From: JOPF133 sp052144935
GTDB lineage: Bacteria; Acidobacteriota; Terriglobia; Bryobacterales; Bryobacteraceae
DNA: 64,000 nucleotides
Assembly: GCA_052144935.1 (NCBI GenBank)
Contig: JBKQPR010000191.1
Span: 8,962 to 72,961, forward strand
Direction: 5' to 3'
Below, one piece after another: positions 27,526 to 36,127 of the stretch. The notes beneath the pieces are model-generated. The model ran no database searches. It was not told the DNA's origin and saw only the letters and a list, made by a program, of their open reading frames with translations. Every line of letters begins with the position of its first letter. The first letter of the stretch is position 1. A program made the position numbers and the translations under genes.

Positions 27526-28018
27526 GCCTTGGATAAGATCGTTCCTGTTGTTCGGCTTGGTCATCGACCAGTCGCTGGAAAGTCTTCTCGGGAGAAATTC
27601 CGCCGGAGAAGTACAACCAGACGTGGTGGCAACTTCGCTTGCAGTACCTGGGGGCGTGGCGCCATGGCCGGACCGCAGCGAAGCCGATTTCGACCCGGAG
27701 CCAAGTATCACGTGGCGGCCAACGTCCCTTACATGCGCTATTTCCTGGCCGACATTCTGCAATTCCAGTTTCACCGTGCGCTGGCCCAGGCGGCCGGCTG
27801 GACGGGGCCTTTGAATCGCTGCTCCGTGTAGGGCAATCGGGCAGCCGGCGTGCGGCTCAAACGCCATGCTGGAGATGGGCTAGAGCCGCCCCTGGCAGGA
27901 GGCCCTCGAAAGGATCGCCGGCACGCGGGAAATGGACGCCTCGGCCATCCGCGATTACTTCGCGCCATTGCAGAAATGGCTGGACGAGCAGAACCGCGGC
28001 AAGCCCGTGGGCTGGTAA
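27526..28018 (+). pseudogene. C-terminal relic of a family M2 peptidase (peptidyl-dipeptidase A, ACE-like)
   Basis: Pieces in three frames assemble to an M2 C-terminus: LDKIV / FLLFGLVIDQ, NQTWWQLRLQYLG, RSEADFDP, KYHVAANVPYMRYFLADILQ, FQFHRALAQAAGWTGPLNRC, and after a TAG at 27883-27885, SRPWQEALERIAGTREMDAS, AIRDYFAPLQKWLDEQNRGK, GW, stop. The zinc-binding HEXXH part would lie upstream and is absent. Confidence 0.7.
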
Positions 28019-28060
28019 GCTTGCGTTTGTTGCCGGCGATGGTTGCAGTGAGGAGCGCCA

Positions 28061-28085
28061 ACCGCTCCCTCACGGTCGCGGCTCT
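28061..28085. repeat. Dispersed repeat family C, single arm
   Basis: ACCGCTCCCTCACGGTCGCG followed by GCTC; the same sequence forms both arms of the large inverted repeat at 59328-59409. Confidence 0.45.
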
Positions 28086-28150
28086 GCGAGCACGTCGGCG
28101 GCGGTTAAGCCTGCTGTTTGCCGACAGCGCCTAAGGTATGATGCCATTAG

Positions 28151-29311
28151 ATGCGTCCTGTAACGGCACTCTCCCTGTTTTCCGCTTTCCTCATTCTTTC
28201 CGGTTGCTCGGCCAAGCCAAGCGCCGACGCGCCGCACAAACAGGAGGCGGTGAACCATGCCGAAGCGCCTCGCCCCATCGTGAACCCGCTTCCGGGCATG
28301 CCCCCGGTGATCGATCCCGCCGACATCTACTCCGAAGATCACGCCGGCAAAATGAATCCGGTGGCCGCCAAAGCGCTGGCGCGAATCTACGTGCCCAACA
28401 CGCAGAGCAACACCGTCGATGTGATCGACCCTGCCACGTACAAGGTAGTGGACCATTTCGCGGTCGGGCGCCAGCCGCAGCACGTCACGCCCTCCTACGA
28501 CCTCACCAAGCTCTGGGTGCTCAACGACAAGGGCAACAGCCTTACTCGCATCGACCCCATCACCGGGAAGAAGAAGGAGACCATCCCGGTCATCGATCCC
28601 TACAACATGTACTACACGCCCGACGGCAAATACGCCATCGTGGTGGCCGAGCAGCGCGAGCGCCTCAACTTCCTGGATGCCGCAACCATGAAGCTGAAGA
28701 AGCAGGTCTGGGTGAACTGCAAAGGCGTCGACCACATGGATTTTTCTCCCGATGGCCGCTACCTGATCGCAAGCTGCGAGTTTGCAGGCGCCGTCATCAA
28801 AGTGGATGTCGAGAAACAGAAATTGATCACGCGGCTGCCGCTCGAACACGGGGGAATGCCCCAGGACGTCAAGCTCTCACCCGACGGCCGCGTTTTCTAC
28901 GTGGCCGATATGCATGCCGATGGCGTCCACCTGATCGACGGCGACGAGCCGAAGGAGATCGGTTTCATCGCCACCGGCAAGGGCGCCCACGGGCTGTACG
29001 TGAGCCGCGATTCCAAAGTGCTTTACGTTTCCAACCGCGGCGAAGGCTCCATCACGGTGATCGACCTGGCCACCCGTAAGATCATCCACAAATGGGTGTT
29101 GCCCGGCGGGGGCAGCCCGGACATGGGCGGCGTCTCGGCGGATGGCAAAGTGCTGTGGCTCTCAGGCCGCTACAATTCGGAGGTGTACGCCATCGACACC
29201 GGCGACGGCAAGCTGCTGGCGCGCATTCCCGTAGACCACGGTCCCCACGGCCTGTGCGTGTTTCCGCAGCCGGGCCGCTATTCGCTGGGGCACACGGGTG
29301 TGTTTCGATAA
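28151..29311 (+). CDS. YncE-like beta-propeller lipoprotein
   Basis: 386 residues. A lipoprotein signal (MRPVTALSLFSAFLILSGCS, lipobox LSGC) anchors it in the envelope. The mature part is a seven-bladed YVTN/YncE-type propeller with repeats such as ARIYVPNTQSNTVDVIDPAT, KYAIVVAEQRERLNFLDA, RVFYVADMHADGVHLIDG and KVLYVSNRGEGSITVIDL. Several His residues (HGGMPQD, ADMHADG, HGPHGLC) are spread over the blades. The role is unknown; such proteins bind partners or ligands outside the membrane. Convergent with the transporter gene that ends 9 bp downstream. Confidence 0.9.
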   Translation: MRPVTALSLFSAFLILSGCSAKPSADAPHKQEAVNHAEAPRPIVNPLPGMPPVIDPADIYSEDHAGKMNPVAAKALARIYVPNTQSNTVDVIDPATYKVVDHFAVGRQPQHVTPSYDLTKLWVLNDKGNSLTRIDPITGKKKETIPVIDPYNMYYTPDGKYAIVVAEQRERLNFLDAATMKLKKQVWVNCKGVDHMDFSPDGRYLIASCEFAGAVIKVDVEKQKLITRLPLEHGGMPQDVKLSPDGRVFYVADMHADGVHLIDGDEPKEIGFIATGKGAHGLYVSRDSKVLYVSNRGEGSITVIDLATRKIIHKWVLPGGGSPDMGGVSADGKVLWLSGRYNSEVYAIDTGDGKLLARIPVDHGPHGLCVFPQPGRYSLGHTGVFR

Positions 29312-29320
29312 TTCTCGCAA

Positions 29321-30760
29321 TCACCCGTCGTGGGGAAGCTCTTTGTGCTGGCTCACGCTGTCGCCGTCGCCGCTCTTCAAGCCGCTGAATACGATCGTCG
29401 AGAAGACGGTCAGTCCGCCCAGAACCAGGAACGCCCGGTGGATGCCGTGAATCATCTCCGGCGCGCTCGAATGGAAGCGGTCGGGGATGAAGAACGCGGT
29501 GACCAGCGACGCCGACGCCACGCCGAAGCTGATCGCCATCTGCTGCATGGTGCTCGCTATGGTGCTGGCGCTGCTGGTCTGCTCCTCGGTGACATCGGCG
29601 TAAACCAGCGTGTTCATGCTGGTATACTGCAGCGACGTGAAGAACCCGAAGCAAAACGTCTGGGCCACGATCAGCGCGACGGAGGTATGAGCGCCGATGG
29701 TGGCGAAAACGGCGATCAGCAAACCGAGGATCACGGTATTCGAAACCAGCACCCCGCGGTAGCCAACCCGCGCCAGAATTGCCGGCATGGCCGGCTTCAG
29801 GCTCATGGCGGCAATCGCCTGAGGCATCAGCATCAGGCCGGATTGAATCGGAGTGAACCCCAGCCCGACCTGGTAGAGAAGCGGGAAAAGAAATGGGATG
29901 CCGCCAATGCCGAGCCGCGTGAAGAAGCTGCCGCTCACCGACGCGCGAAAGGTGCGAATGCCAAACAGGCTCAGACGCAGCAGCGGAAACGTCGTCCTCG
30001 ACGCACGAAATCCATAGGCGGCCAGCAGCAGGGCAGCCGCCGCCAGCATCCCCAAGATCTCGCGCCCGCTGAGCGTATGCTCGCCGAATACCTCGAGCAC
30101 GTACGATAGCAATCCGACGCCGGAACCGAACAGCAGCAATCCGCCTACATCCAGGGGATGCGTATGCTCCTCGCGATAGTCCGGCAGATGGAGATAGACC
30201 ATGTACAAGCCCACCAGGCCGATGGGAACGTTGATGAAGAAGATCACTCGCCAGTGAAAGTATCCAACGATCAGGCCACCGGCGATCGGTCCGAGCATGG
30301 GCGCCACCAAACTGGGGATCGCCACGAAGCTCATGGCGCGGACCAGTTCCGATTTCGCAAAGGTGCGCACCAGGGTGAGCCGGCCGACGGGCACCATCAT
30401 GGCTCCGCCGCAGCCCTGCAAAATGCGGCAGGCCACCAGGACGTGGATACTGGCCGATAAGCCGCAGAGGACCGATCCCAGCGTGAACAGGCCGATGGCG
30501 GACGCGAACACACGCCGGGTTCCGAATCGATCCGCCATCCAGCCACTGATCGGGATGAAGACGGCGAGGCTCAAGGTGTAGCTCGACAGCACCGACTTCA
30601 TGCTCAGCGGAGCCACCCGCAGGGCCGCCGCGATGGCGGGCGCCGCCGTGTTCAGAATCGTGGTGTCCAACGATTCCATGAAAAACGCCACGGCGACCAG
30701 CCACGGCAGCAATCGTTTGCTGGCTGGGTGTAGCGAACCGGCAACAGTGGAATTCGGCAT
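29321..30760 (-). CDS. MFS transporter, DHA2/EmrB drug-exporter type
   Basis: About 479 residues with 13-14 predicted membrane segments. The first helix contains FMESLDTTILNTAAPAIA (motif D1 of the DHA2 family), motif A is GWMADRFGTRRVF, and the motif-C-like region is APMLGPIAGGLIVGYFHWR. It is predicted to export toxic organic compounds with proton antiport. I chose the ATG at 30760 (MPNSTVAGSLHP); the TTG 36 bases upstream would add 12 residues. The partner periplasmic adaptor (EmrA type) is not nearby. Confidence 0.9.
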   Translation of the reverse strand: MPNSTVAGSLHPASKRLLPWLVAVAFFMESLDTTILNTAAPAIAAALRVAPLSMKSVLSSYTLSLAVFIPISGWMADRFGTRRVFASAIGLFTLGSVLCGLSASIHVLVACRILQGCGGAMMVPVGRLTLVRTFAKSELVRAMSFVAIPSLVAPMLGPIAGGLIVGYFHWRVIFFINVPIGLVGLYMVYLHLPDYREEHTHPLDVGGLLLFGSGVGLLSYVLEVFGEHTLSGREILGMLAAAALLLAAYGFRASRTTFPLLRLSLFGIRTFRASVSGSFFTRLGIGGIPFLFPLLYQVGLGFTPIQSGLMLMPQAIAAMSLKPAMPAILARVGYRGVLVSNTVILGLLIAVFATIGAHTSVALIVAQTFCFGFFTSLQYTSMNTLVYADVTEEQTSSASTIASTMQQMAISFGVASASLVTAFFIPDRFHSSAPEMIHGIHRAFLVLGGLTVFSTIVFSGLKSGDGDSVSQHKELPHDG

Positions 30761-30811
30761 GGGCGGGCGCCGCGGAGTGCCCTTAAAGATTACCAATCCC
30801 TCCGCGGACGC

Positions 30812-30842
30812 GGGTAGGGCAGGCGAATCGCCTGCCCTACCC
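30812..30842. terminator. Perfect 14-bp stem hairpin upstream of the MFS gene
   Basis: GGGTAGGGCAGGCG, loop AAT, then the exact inverse arm. It lies just past the CsbD-like gene (minus strand) and could terminate its transcript; the core GGGCAGGCG relates it to the family-B dispersed repeats. Confidence 0.5.
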
Positions 30843-30852
30843 CTCGTCTGCG

Positions 30853-31105
30853 CTATCCGGACGCGTGTTTGCTGGTGGAGGTTTGAGTGGCGCCTTCATG
30901 GCCGGAGCGCTTCAGCGCCCGCCACCATTCGGCCGCCTGCTTTTTCGGTCTCGGCCTTGGCCACTCCATACAGTTCCTGGAGTCGCCCGACCAACGGATC
31001 CTTCCTGCTGGTGATCGCTTCCCAGTCATTTTCGATAAGTTTCCCCCGGTGCTGCCAGAAGAGCCAGTGACCATCCACCTGCCGTCGATTTGGTCCCAAT
31101 TCATG
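30853..31105 (-). pseudogene. CsbD-like stress protein gene with two compensating frameshifts
   Basis: The ATG at 31105 follows GAGGGGAAAAC, a good ribosome-binding site. The first residues MNWDQIDGRW and the last part KQAAEWWRALKRSGHEG are in one frame, but the CsbD core (FWQHRGKLIENDWEAITSRK, DPLVGRLQELYGVAKAETEK) is in the next frame. Two single-base indels, after DGRW and before KQAAEW, would restore an ~80-residue CsbD protein. As written, the frame is open but the middle is nonsense. Confidence 0.6.
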
Positions 31106-31326
31106 TTTTCCCCTCTTCCATCCGTTGTTACCGCATAGCTAACGCTTTTCCCCAGTGCCACTTGCCCGCCTGACTCAGCGGCCGGCCCGGTTCCCCATGC
31201 TACCGGTCGGGTGAGGGGACGGTCGCATGTCCCGGTCGTCCGCCTCCCAAGTGCAACTGCGCCCCCGCCCTATTCCGTTGTAACCTTTTCCTATTCCGAC
31301 GGTATCCCTTACGTAAACGGAGGCAT

Positions 31327-31872
31327 GTGGAGGACGAACAGATCATGCTCGAAGTCCGGGCCGGCAATATCGCCAGGCTGGAGGTGCTTTTCGACCGCCA
31401 TCACAAGGCCCTGTTCGGATACTTCATGCATCAGACCTCCAACCGGGCGGCCAGCGAGGACCTGGTGCAGGACGTCTTCTTCCGCATTCTGAAATACCGG
31501 CACACCTACCAGCCGGAAACTTCTTTCCGCGCCTGGATGTATCAGGTGGGCCGCAATGCGCACGCGGATCACGCCAGCCGCCGCAAGCCGGAAGTCGCTC
31601 TGCCCGACGATGCCGGCTTTTCGAGCGGCGAAACGCCCGCCGACCGCCAACTGCAGAATCGTGAGGAGGCCGCCATGGTGCGCCGTGCACTGGCCTCCCT
31701 GCCGCCGGAAAAACGCGAGGTTCTGGTGATGAGCCGGTTCCTCGATCTCAGGTACGACGAGATCGCCGCCATCCTCCAGTGCGAGGTGGGGACGGTCAAA
31801 GTCAGAGTCTACCGCGCGCTGCGGGAACTGGGCGACCGGTTCTTCGCGCTCGGCGGAGAACGAGCATCATGA
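31327..31872 (+). CDS. ECF-type RNA polymerase sigma factor
   Basis: 181 residues. Region 2 (LFDRHHKALFGYFMHQ..., SEDLVQDVFFRILKYRHTYQ, FRAWMYQVGRNAHADHASRR) and region 4 (ALASLPPEKREVLVMSRFLD, YDEIAAILQCEVGTVKVRVY) are both present. The GTG at 31327 gives the usual N-terminus (MEDEQIMLEVRAGNIARL), though GGAGG is close to it; an ATG at 31345 is an alternative. Its stop overlaps the anti-sigma start by ATGA, and two DUF4097 genes follow, so it probably controls an envelope-stress regulon that includes its own operon. Confidence 0.92.
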   Translation: MEDEQIMLEVRAGNIARLEVLFDRHHKALFGYFMHQTSNRAASEDLVQDVFFRILKYRHTYQPETSFRAWMYQVGRNAHADHASRRKPEVALPDDAGFSSGETPADRQLQNREEAAMVRRALASLPPEKREVLVMSRFLDLRYDEIAAILQCEVGTVKVRVYRALRELGDRFFALGGERAS

Positions 31873-32690
31873 ATTGCGAACGAATGCGAGAGCAGATTCC
31901 GCAATGCCTGGCCGGGCGGTTGGATACCGCGTCGCGCGAGAGGCTCATCGAGCACCTGGAAACGTGCTCGGCCTGCCGCGCCGATCTGGCCGAGTTGAAC
32001 GTCGTTTGGAGGGGACTGGAAGCCATGCCACAACCCGAACCTGGCCGCTCTATGCGGTCCCGCTTCATGGAAACCCTGGAGGCTTATCAGGAAGGATACC
32101 AGGAGGCACAGCGCCGCCAGACTTACACCGCCGGGAAGTGGTGGCGGGGCTGGTGGCCGGCCCGCCCCGTCTGGCAGGCCGCCTTGGCCGCCCTGCTGCT
32201 GATCGCCGGCATTTCGGCCGGCCGCTACCTGGCCGCGCCGCGAGCCGAATCCAACCCCGAGCTCGCCTCGCTCAAAGGCCAGGTGGAGAGCCTGCGCCAG
32301 CTTGTGGCGCTCTCCCTTTTGCAGGAGCAATCCCCAAGCTCGCGCCTGCGCGGCGTCACTTACAGCTTCCAGATGTCCCAGCCGGACCAGCAGGTGGAGC
32401 AGGCGCTGCTCTACGCCGTAAATCACGATTCGAACGTCAACGTGCGGCTCTCGGCGGTGGATGCGCTGGCCAAATTCGCCGCCAACCCCGAGATCCGCCG
32501 CGCCCTGGTGGATTCGCTTCCGGTGCAGGATTCCCCGCTGGTACAGATCGCGCTGATCGATCTGCTGGTGCAGTTGAACGACACGGAAGCGCTCCCGACG
32601 CTGCACAAGCTGGCCGCCGATGCGCAGACCGACGAAGCCGTCCGCCAGCGCGCCGCTGCGGCCGCCCAAAAATTGGAGACGCCCAAATGA
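31869..32690 (+). CDS. Transmembrane zinc-finger anti-sigma factor with C-terminal HEAT-like region
   Basis: 273 residues. The N-terminus is a zf-HC2 domain with the HLETCSACRADL zinc site. One membrane span follows (VWQAALAALLLIAGISAGRYL, about residues 108-128). The outer part includes a coiled segment (LASLKGQVESLRQLVALSLL) and HEAT-like helices (VNVRLSAVDALAKFAANPEI; PLVQIALIDLLVQLND). It should hold the sigma factor at the membrane and release it on an envelope signal. Both ends overlap neighbours by ATGA, which suggests strictly coupled expression. Confidence 0.9.
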   Translation: MNCERMREQIPQCLAGRLDTASRERLIEHLETCSACRADLAELNVVWRGLEAMPQPEPGRSMRSRFMETLEAYQEGYQEAQRRQTYTAGKWWRGWWPARPVWQAALAALLLIAGISAGRYLAAPRAESNPELASLKGQVESLRQLVALSLLQEQSPSSRLRGVTYSFQMSQPDQQVEQALLYAVNHDSNVNVRLSAVDALAKFAANPEIRRALVDSLPVQDSPLVQIALIDLLVQLNDTEALPTLHKLAADAQTDEAVRQRAAAAAQKLETPK

Positions 32691-33559
32691 AACCCCCCAT
32701 GAGACCAATGCTGCTCACCGTTCTCGCGTTGCTCTCGGCCGCCGTATTCGCGCGCGCCGACGACCGCAATTGGAAGTTCGACGAACACGAGTCCGTCAGC
32801 AAAACTTTCGACATTCCGGCATCGGCCGGACCGCGCAAGCTGCTGGTGGACAACATCAACGGCTTCATCCACGTGACCGGGGCGGCCGGCAATCAGGTCC
32901 GCATCTCGGTGGACCGGGAGACTCGCGCCTGGTCCAAGGAAGCCGCCGAAGAGGCCAAACGCGACGTCAAGCTGGATATGTCCCAGCAGGGCAACTTCGT
33001 GAGGCTGTATGCCGACGGCCCCTTCCGTGGCAGCCATGGCACCAACTACCGCGGCGACGATTACTATGGCTACCGCGTGATCTTCGACTTCGAGATCGAG
33101 CTCCCGCCCGATACCGAGCTGGTGCTCAAAAACCTCAACAGCCCCATCGAAGTGAAGAAGACTACCGGCGATTACGATATTCATGGCTTGAACGGCAAAA
33201 TCGACGTGCAGGAGGTTTCCGGCTCGGGAACCATCCAAACACTGAACGGATCCGTGAAGGTGGCCTACAGCCGCAATCCCCAGCGCGAGACGCATTTCAA
33301 AACGCTGAACGGCTCCATCGATGTGTACTTCCAGCCGCCGCTGGATGCCGATCTGCACTTCAAGAAGCTCAACGGCCAAGTCTATACCGATTTCGACGTC
33401 ACGACGCTGCCCATTCAGGCGGGCAGCCTGCAAAACCTCAACGGAAAGTTTATCTACCGCTCCGACCGATCGATGGCGGGACGCGCCGGCAAAGGCGGGC
33501 CGGAGCTGGATTTCGAGACCTTGAACGGGTCGATCCGCTTGCGCTCGAAGGCTCTGTAA
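32687..33559 (+). CDS. Secreted DUF4097 family protein (first of two)
   Basis: 290 residues. Signal peptide MKPPMRPMLLTVLALLSAAV, then a right-handed beta-helix-like DUF4097 repeat region: LVDNINGFIHVTGAAGN, LVLKNLNSPIEVKKTTGDYD, IHGLNGKIDVQEVSGSGTIQ, TLNGSVKVAYSR, KTLNGSIDVYFQPPLDADL. The recurring xLNGxI motif is typical. The function is not established; genes of this family often sit beside ECF sigma and anti-sigma pairs. Starts inside the anti-sigma stop (ATGA). Confidence 0.88.
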   Translation: MKPPMRPMLLTVLALLSAAVFARADDRNWKFDEHESVSKTFDIPASAGPRKLLVDNINGFIHVTGAAGNQVRISVDRETRAWSKEAAEEAKRDVKLDMSQQGNFVRLYADGPFRGSHGTNYRGDDYYGYRVIFDFEIELPPDTELVLKNLNSPIEVKKTTGDYDIHGLNGKIDVQEVSGSGTIQTLNGSVKVAYSRNPQRETHFKTLNGSIDVYFQPPLDADLHFKKLNGQVYTDFDVTTLPIQAGSLQNLNGKFIYRSDRSMAGRAGKGGPELDFETLNGSIRLRSKAL

Positions 33560-33562
33560 AGG

Positions 33563-34378
33563 ATGAATACGATGAAACGACACCTGGTCCTCACGGGCCT
33601 GATACTCAACCTCTGCGCGCTGGTATGCGCCCAGGATATGGCTGGCGACCGCGTGGTGGTGCCGGCCCGCAACACCTCACACCCGCGGGTGGTCAAAACT
33701 AACGTCAGCAACGGAAGCATCACCGTGAAAACACACGCGGGCCCGGAGGTGATTGTCGAAACCGGCTCGCACGGGCGAGGATCGCAGCCGGAGCGCACCG
33801 TGGATGGTCTGCGCCGCTTGAACCTTCCACCACGCGGCCTGGAAGTGGAGGAAGACGACAACGTGATCACCGTGCGCCTCTCGGGCGAAGCGCACAATAG
33901 TGCCCTGACACTGACCGTGCCGGTGGATACCTCGCTTCAACTGTTGTCCGCCAACGGCGGCATCAACGTGGACGGAGTGCATGGCGAAATCGATGTCACC
34001 AGCCATAACGGCGCCATCGCGGCGACGAATGTTTCGGGCACGGTGGTGGCGGATACGCACAACGGCGCGATCAAGGTGACGTTCAACGGCGTAGACGCCG
34101 GCAAGCCGATCGCTTTCACCAGCTACAACGGGCCGATCGACGTGACCCTGCCGGCGGATTTCAAAGCCAATCTGAAACTGAGAGCTTCGCAAGGCGAGAT
34201 CTACACGGATTTCGACGTGAAGCTGATGCCTGGCGAGTCGATTACCGAGCCCAATAACTCTCCCGACGGGCGCTTCCGGGTACGCACCAGCCGCGTCATC
34301 AACGGGACGATCAACGGCGGCGGCACCGACGCCACCTTCACTACCTACAACGGCAAGATTCTGATCCGCAAGAAGTAG
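33563..34378 (+). CDS. Secreted DUF4097 family protein (second of two)
   Basis: 271 residues. Signal peptide MNTMKRHLVLTGLILNLCAL, then repeats VVKTNVSNGSITVKTHAGPE, LLSANGGINVDGVHGEIDVT, SHNGAIAATNVSGTVVADTH, NGAIKVTF. It resembles its upstream neighbour but is diverged, so the pair is probably an old duplication. It ends the sigma operon; a large hairpin follows directly. Confidence 0.88.
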   Translation: MNTMKRHLVLTGLILNLCALVCAQDMAGDRVVVPARNTSHPRVVKTNVSNGSITVKTHAGPEVIVETGSHGRGSQPERTVDGLRRLNLPPRGLEVEEDDNVITVRLSGEAHNSALTLTVPVDTSLQLLSANGGINVDGVHGEIDVTSHNGAIAATNVSGTVVADTHNGAIKVTFNGVDAGKPIAFTSYNGPIDVTLPADFKANLKLRASQGEIYTDFDVKLMPGESITEPNNSPDGRFRVRTSRVINGTINGGGTDATFTTYNGKILIRKK

Positions 34379-34383
34379 GGCGC

Positions 34384-34512
34384 CGCTTGACGCGGGGGGT
34401 GCCCACTGGGCCCGGAGACACGGAGGAAAACGAGGAGAAGCAACATAGAGAACTGTCCTCTCCGCTTTTTCCTCCGTGTCTCCGGCCCAGTGGGCACCCC
34501 CCGCGTCAAGCG
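34384..34512. terminator. Very large imperfect hairpin after the sigma operon
   Basis: The left arm starts CGCTTGACGCGGGGGGTGCC at 34384 and the right arm ends with its inverse at 34512. About 45 bp pair with one bulged C, around a loop of ~35 nt. It is far longer than a normal terminator and resembles a dispersed palindromic element (the arm contains CCGGAGACACGGAGGAAAA). Confidence 0.6.
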
Positions 34513-34574
34513 TTGGTGTTGACACCCGCGCCGGAATCCGATAGGTTTTGATTGCCCCCGTGAAAGGAGCAATC

Positions 34575-35639
34575 ATGAGTCTAGCGATAACCAGACGCGA
34601 CTTCGGCAAAATGGCCATGGCGGCGTTGCCGGCTTCCCACCTGCTGGCGAAGACGAATTCCAAATTTGGCGGCGTGCAGATCGGCATCAACGCGCCCTAT
34701 AGTTTCCACGGCCAGTACAACAACGGCGACCAGTGCCTGGAGGCGATCGTCAAACTCAACCTCAGCTCGGTCGAGCTGCGCGCGCAGCCCATCGAGCAGT
34801 TCATGGGGGCGCCGGCCAACCTGGTGGCCTATCCGGCGGTCCGGCAGGGCGGAAACCGCGGCGGACAGAAAAAAAGTGCGGACGGAGGCGGTCAGGCTGC
34901 GGCGACGCCCGGTGAAGGCGCGGCTCCGGCGCCAGCTAAGGGAGCCGGCGGCGGACGCGGGCCGTCACCCGAGCAGGAAGCGGCCCGCAAGGCCGCGGCC
35001 GAAGAGCTGCGCACATGGCGCCTGGCGGCATCCATGGACAAGGTCAAAGCCTTCCGCAAGAAGTACGAGGACGCCGGGGTCAAAATCGAGATCGTCAAAG
35101 TGGACGCCATCGACACCTTCTCCGACGAGGAAATCGATTACATGTTCGGGCTGGCCCAGACGGCGGGAGCGCATGCCATCTCCTGCGAAATCCCGCTGAG
35201 CCACACCAAGCGGTTGGGCGAGTTCGGTGAAAAGCACAAGATGATGATTGGCTACCACGGCCACACCAACATCACCAGCCCGGAGGCCTTCGGACGGCCG
35301 GAGAGCTGGGAGACCGCCATGAGCTATTCCAAGTACAACGGCATCAACCTGGATATCGGCCACTTCATCGCCGGAAATAGCACTTCGCCGATTCCCTTCC
35401 TGCAGAAATACCACGACCGTGTGACCCACATTCACCTCAAGGACCGCAAGATGAATAACGGGCCGAACACAGCTTGGGGCGAGGGCGACACGCCCATCAA
35501 GGAAACCCTGAAACTGATGCAGAAGGAGAAGTGGGCATTCCCGGGGGTTATCGAGATGGAGTACGCGGTTCCGCAAGGCTCGGACCTGATTACCGAGATC
35601 GCGAAGTGCGTGGAATTCTGCAAGAACGCGCTGGTGTAG
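34575..35639 (+). CDS. Exported sugar phosphate isomerase/epimerase-like TIM-barrel protein (1)
   Basis: 354 residues from the ATG at 34575, which has AAAGGAG 5 bases upstream. A twin-arginine-type leader (TRRDFGKMAMAALPASHLL) predicts Tat export. The xylose-isomerase-like barrel shows VQIGINAPYSFHGQYNNGDQ, IGYHGHTNITS, INLDIGHFIAGNSTSPI, THIHLKDRKMNNG and GVIEMEYAVPQGSDL, with the metal-binding His/Asp/Glu set. An Ala/Gly/Gln-rich insert (about residues 85-135) interrupts the fold. The substrate is unknown; family members act on keto-sugars or inositols. A paralogue is at 42354-43223. Confidence 0.85.
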   Translation: MSLAITRRDFGKMAMAALPASHLLAKTNSKFGGVQIGINAPYSFHGQYNNGDQCLEAIVKLNLSSVELRAQPIEQFMGAPANLVAYPAVRQGGNRGGQKKSADGGGQAAATPGEGAAPAPAKGAGGGRGPSPEQEAARKAAAEELRTWRLAASMDKVKAFRKKYEDAGVKIEIVKVDAIDTFSDEEIDYMFGLAQTAGAHAISCEIPLSHTKRLGEFGEKHKMMIGYHGHTNITSPEAFGRPESWETAMSYSKYNGINLDIGHFIAGNSTSPIPFLQKYHDRVTHIHLKDRKMNNGPNTAWGEGDTPIKETLKLMQKEKWAFPGVIEMEYAVPQGSDLITEIAKCVEFCKNALV

Positions 35640-35664
35640 GGTCGTTTGGTGGGGCATGATTTGG

Positions 35665-36064
35665 GCTTTGGCCGGCGGGCGGGGGAAGCCGAATACAGGG
35701 CGGCTGCGGGCATCCGGGTCGAGCCGATGGGTGAACCGGGTTTCGACGCCGGTAGACTCGGAGCAGAACGGTAACGGGCGGCGCAGCGCCGGAAGTTCGA
35801 CCACACCGGCTGCGTATCCATCGAGATACAGGAGGTAGCCGGCAAAGCCGTGCCCGGGCGCCCGTCGGAATTCGCGGATGGCGGCTCCGCGGCCGGCCTC
35901 GATGTTGACGCCGCTGCGATTCCGGATCAGCCAACCGGCGGCGGTCAGCAGGCGGTCGATGTTAGCGCGGGCGCGGTCCTTCGGCTGGGGTGGGCATGGG
36001 CGGCTCGTAGCGTATCGCACAGCGTAGCGCGGGTCATCTGGCGCCGGCGCGATCTCTACTTTCA
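35665..36064 (-). pseudogene. Remnant of a type I restriction enzyme R subunit (HsdR)
   Basis: The minus frame reads DRARANIDRLLTAAGWLIRN, GVNIEAGRGAAIREF, GHGFAGYLLYLDGYAAGVVE and, directly joined, PLPFCSESTGVETRFTHRLD and PDARSRPVFGFPRP. These are two N-terminal HsdR blocks that normally lie some dozens of residues apart, so an internal deletion has occurred. The nuclease core and the helicase are absent. Convergent with the isomerase gene. Confidence 0.6.
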
Positions 36065-36127
36065 CGGAATTTCCCCCCGTAAACCGCCTAACCGCCGCCG
36101 CGGAAGCCCGGCTAACATGCCAACCCG

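Noticed and set aside
29082..30704. 540-codon minus-strand frame over the MFS gene
   Set aside because: Off-frame shadow; the membrane helices and motif A are in the other frame.
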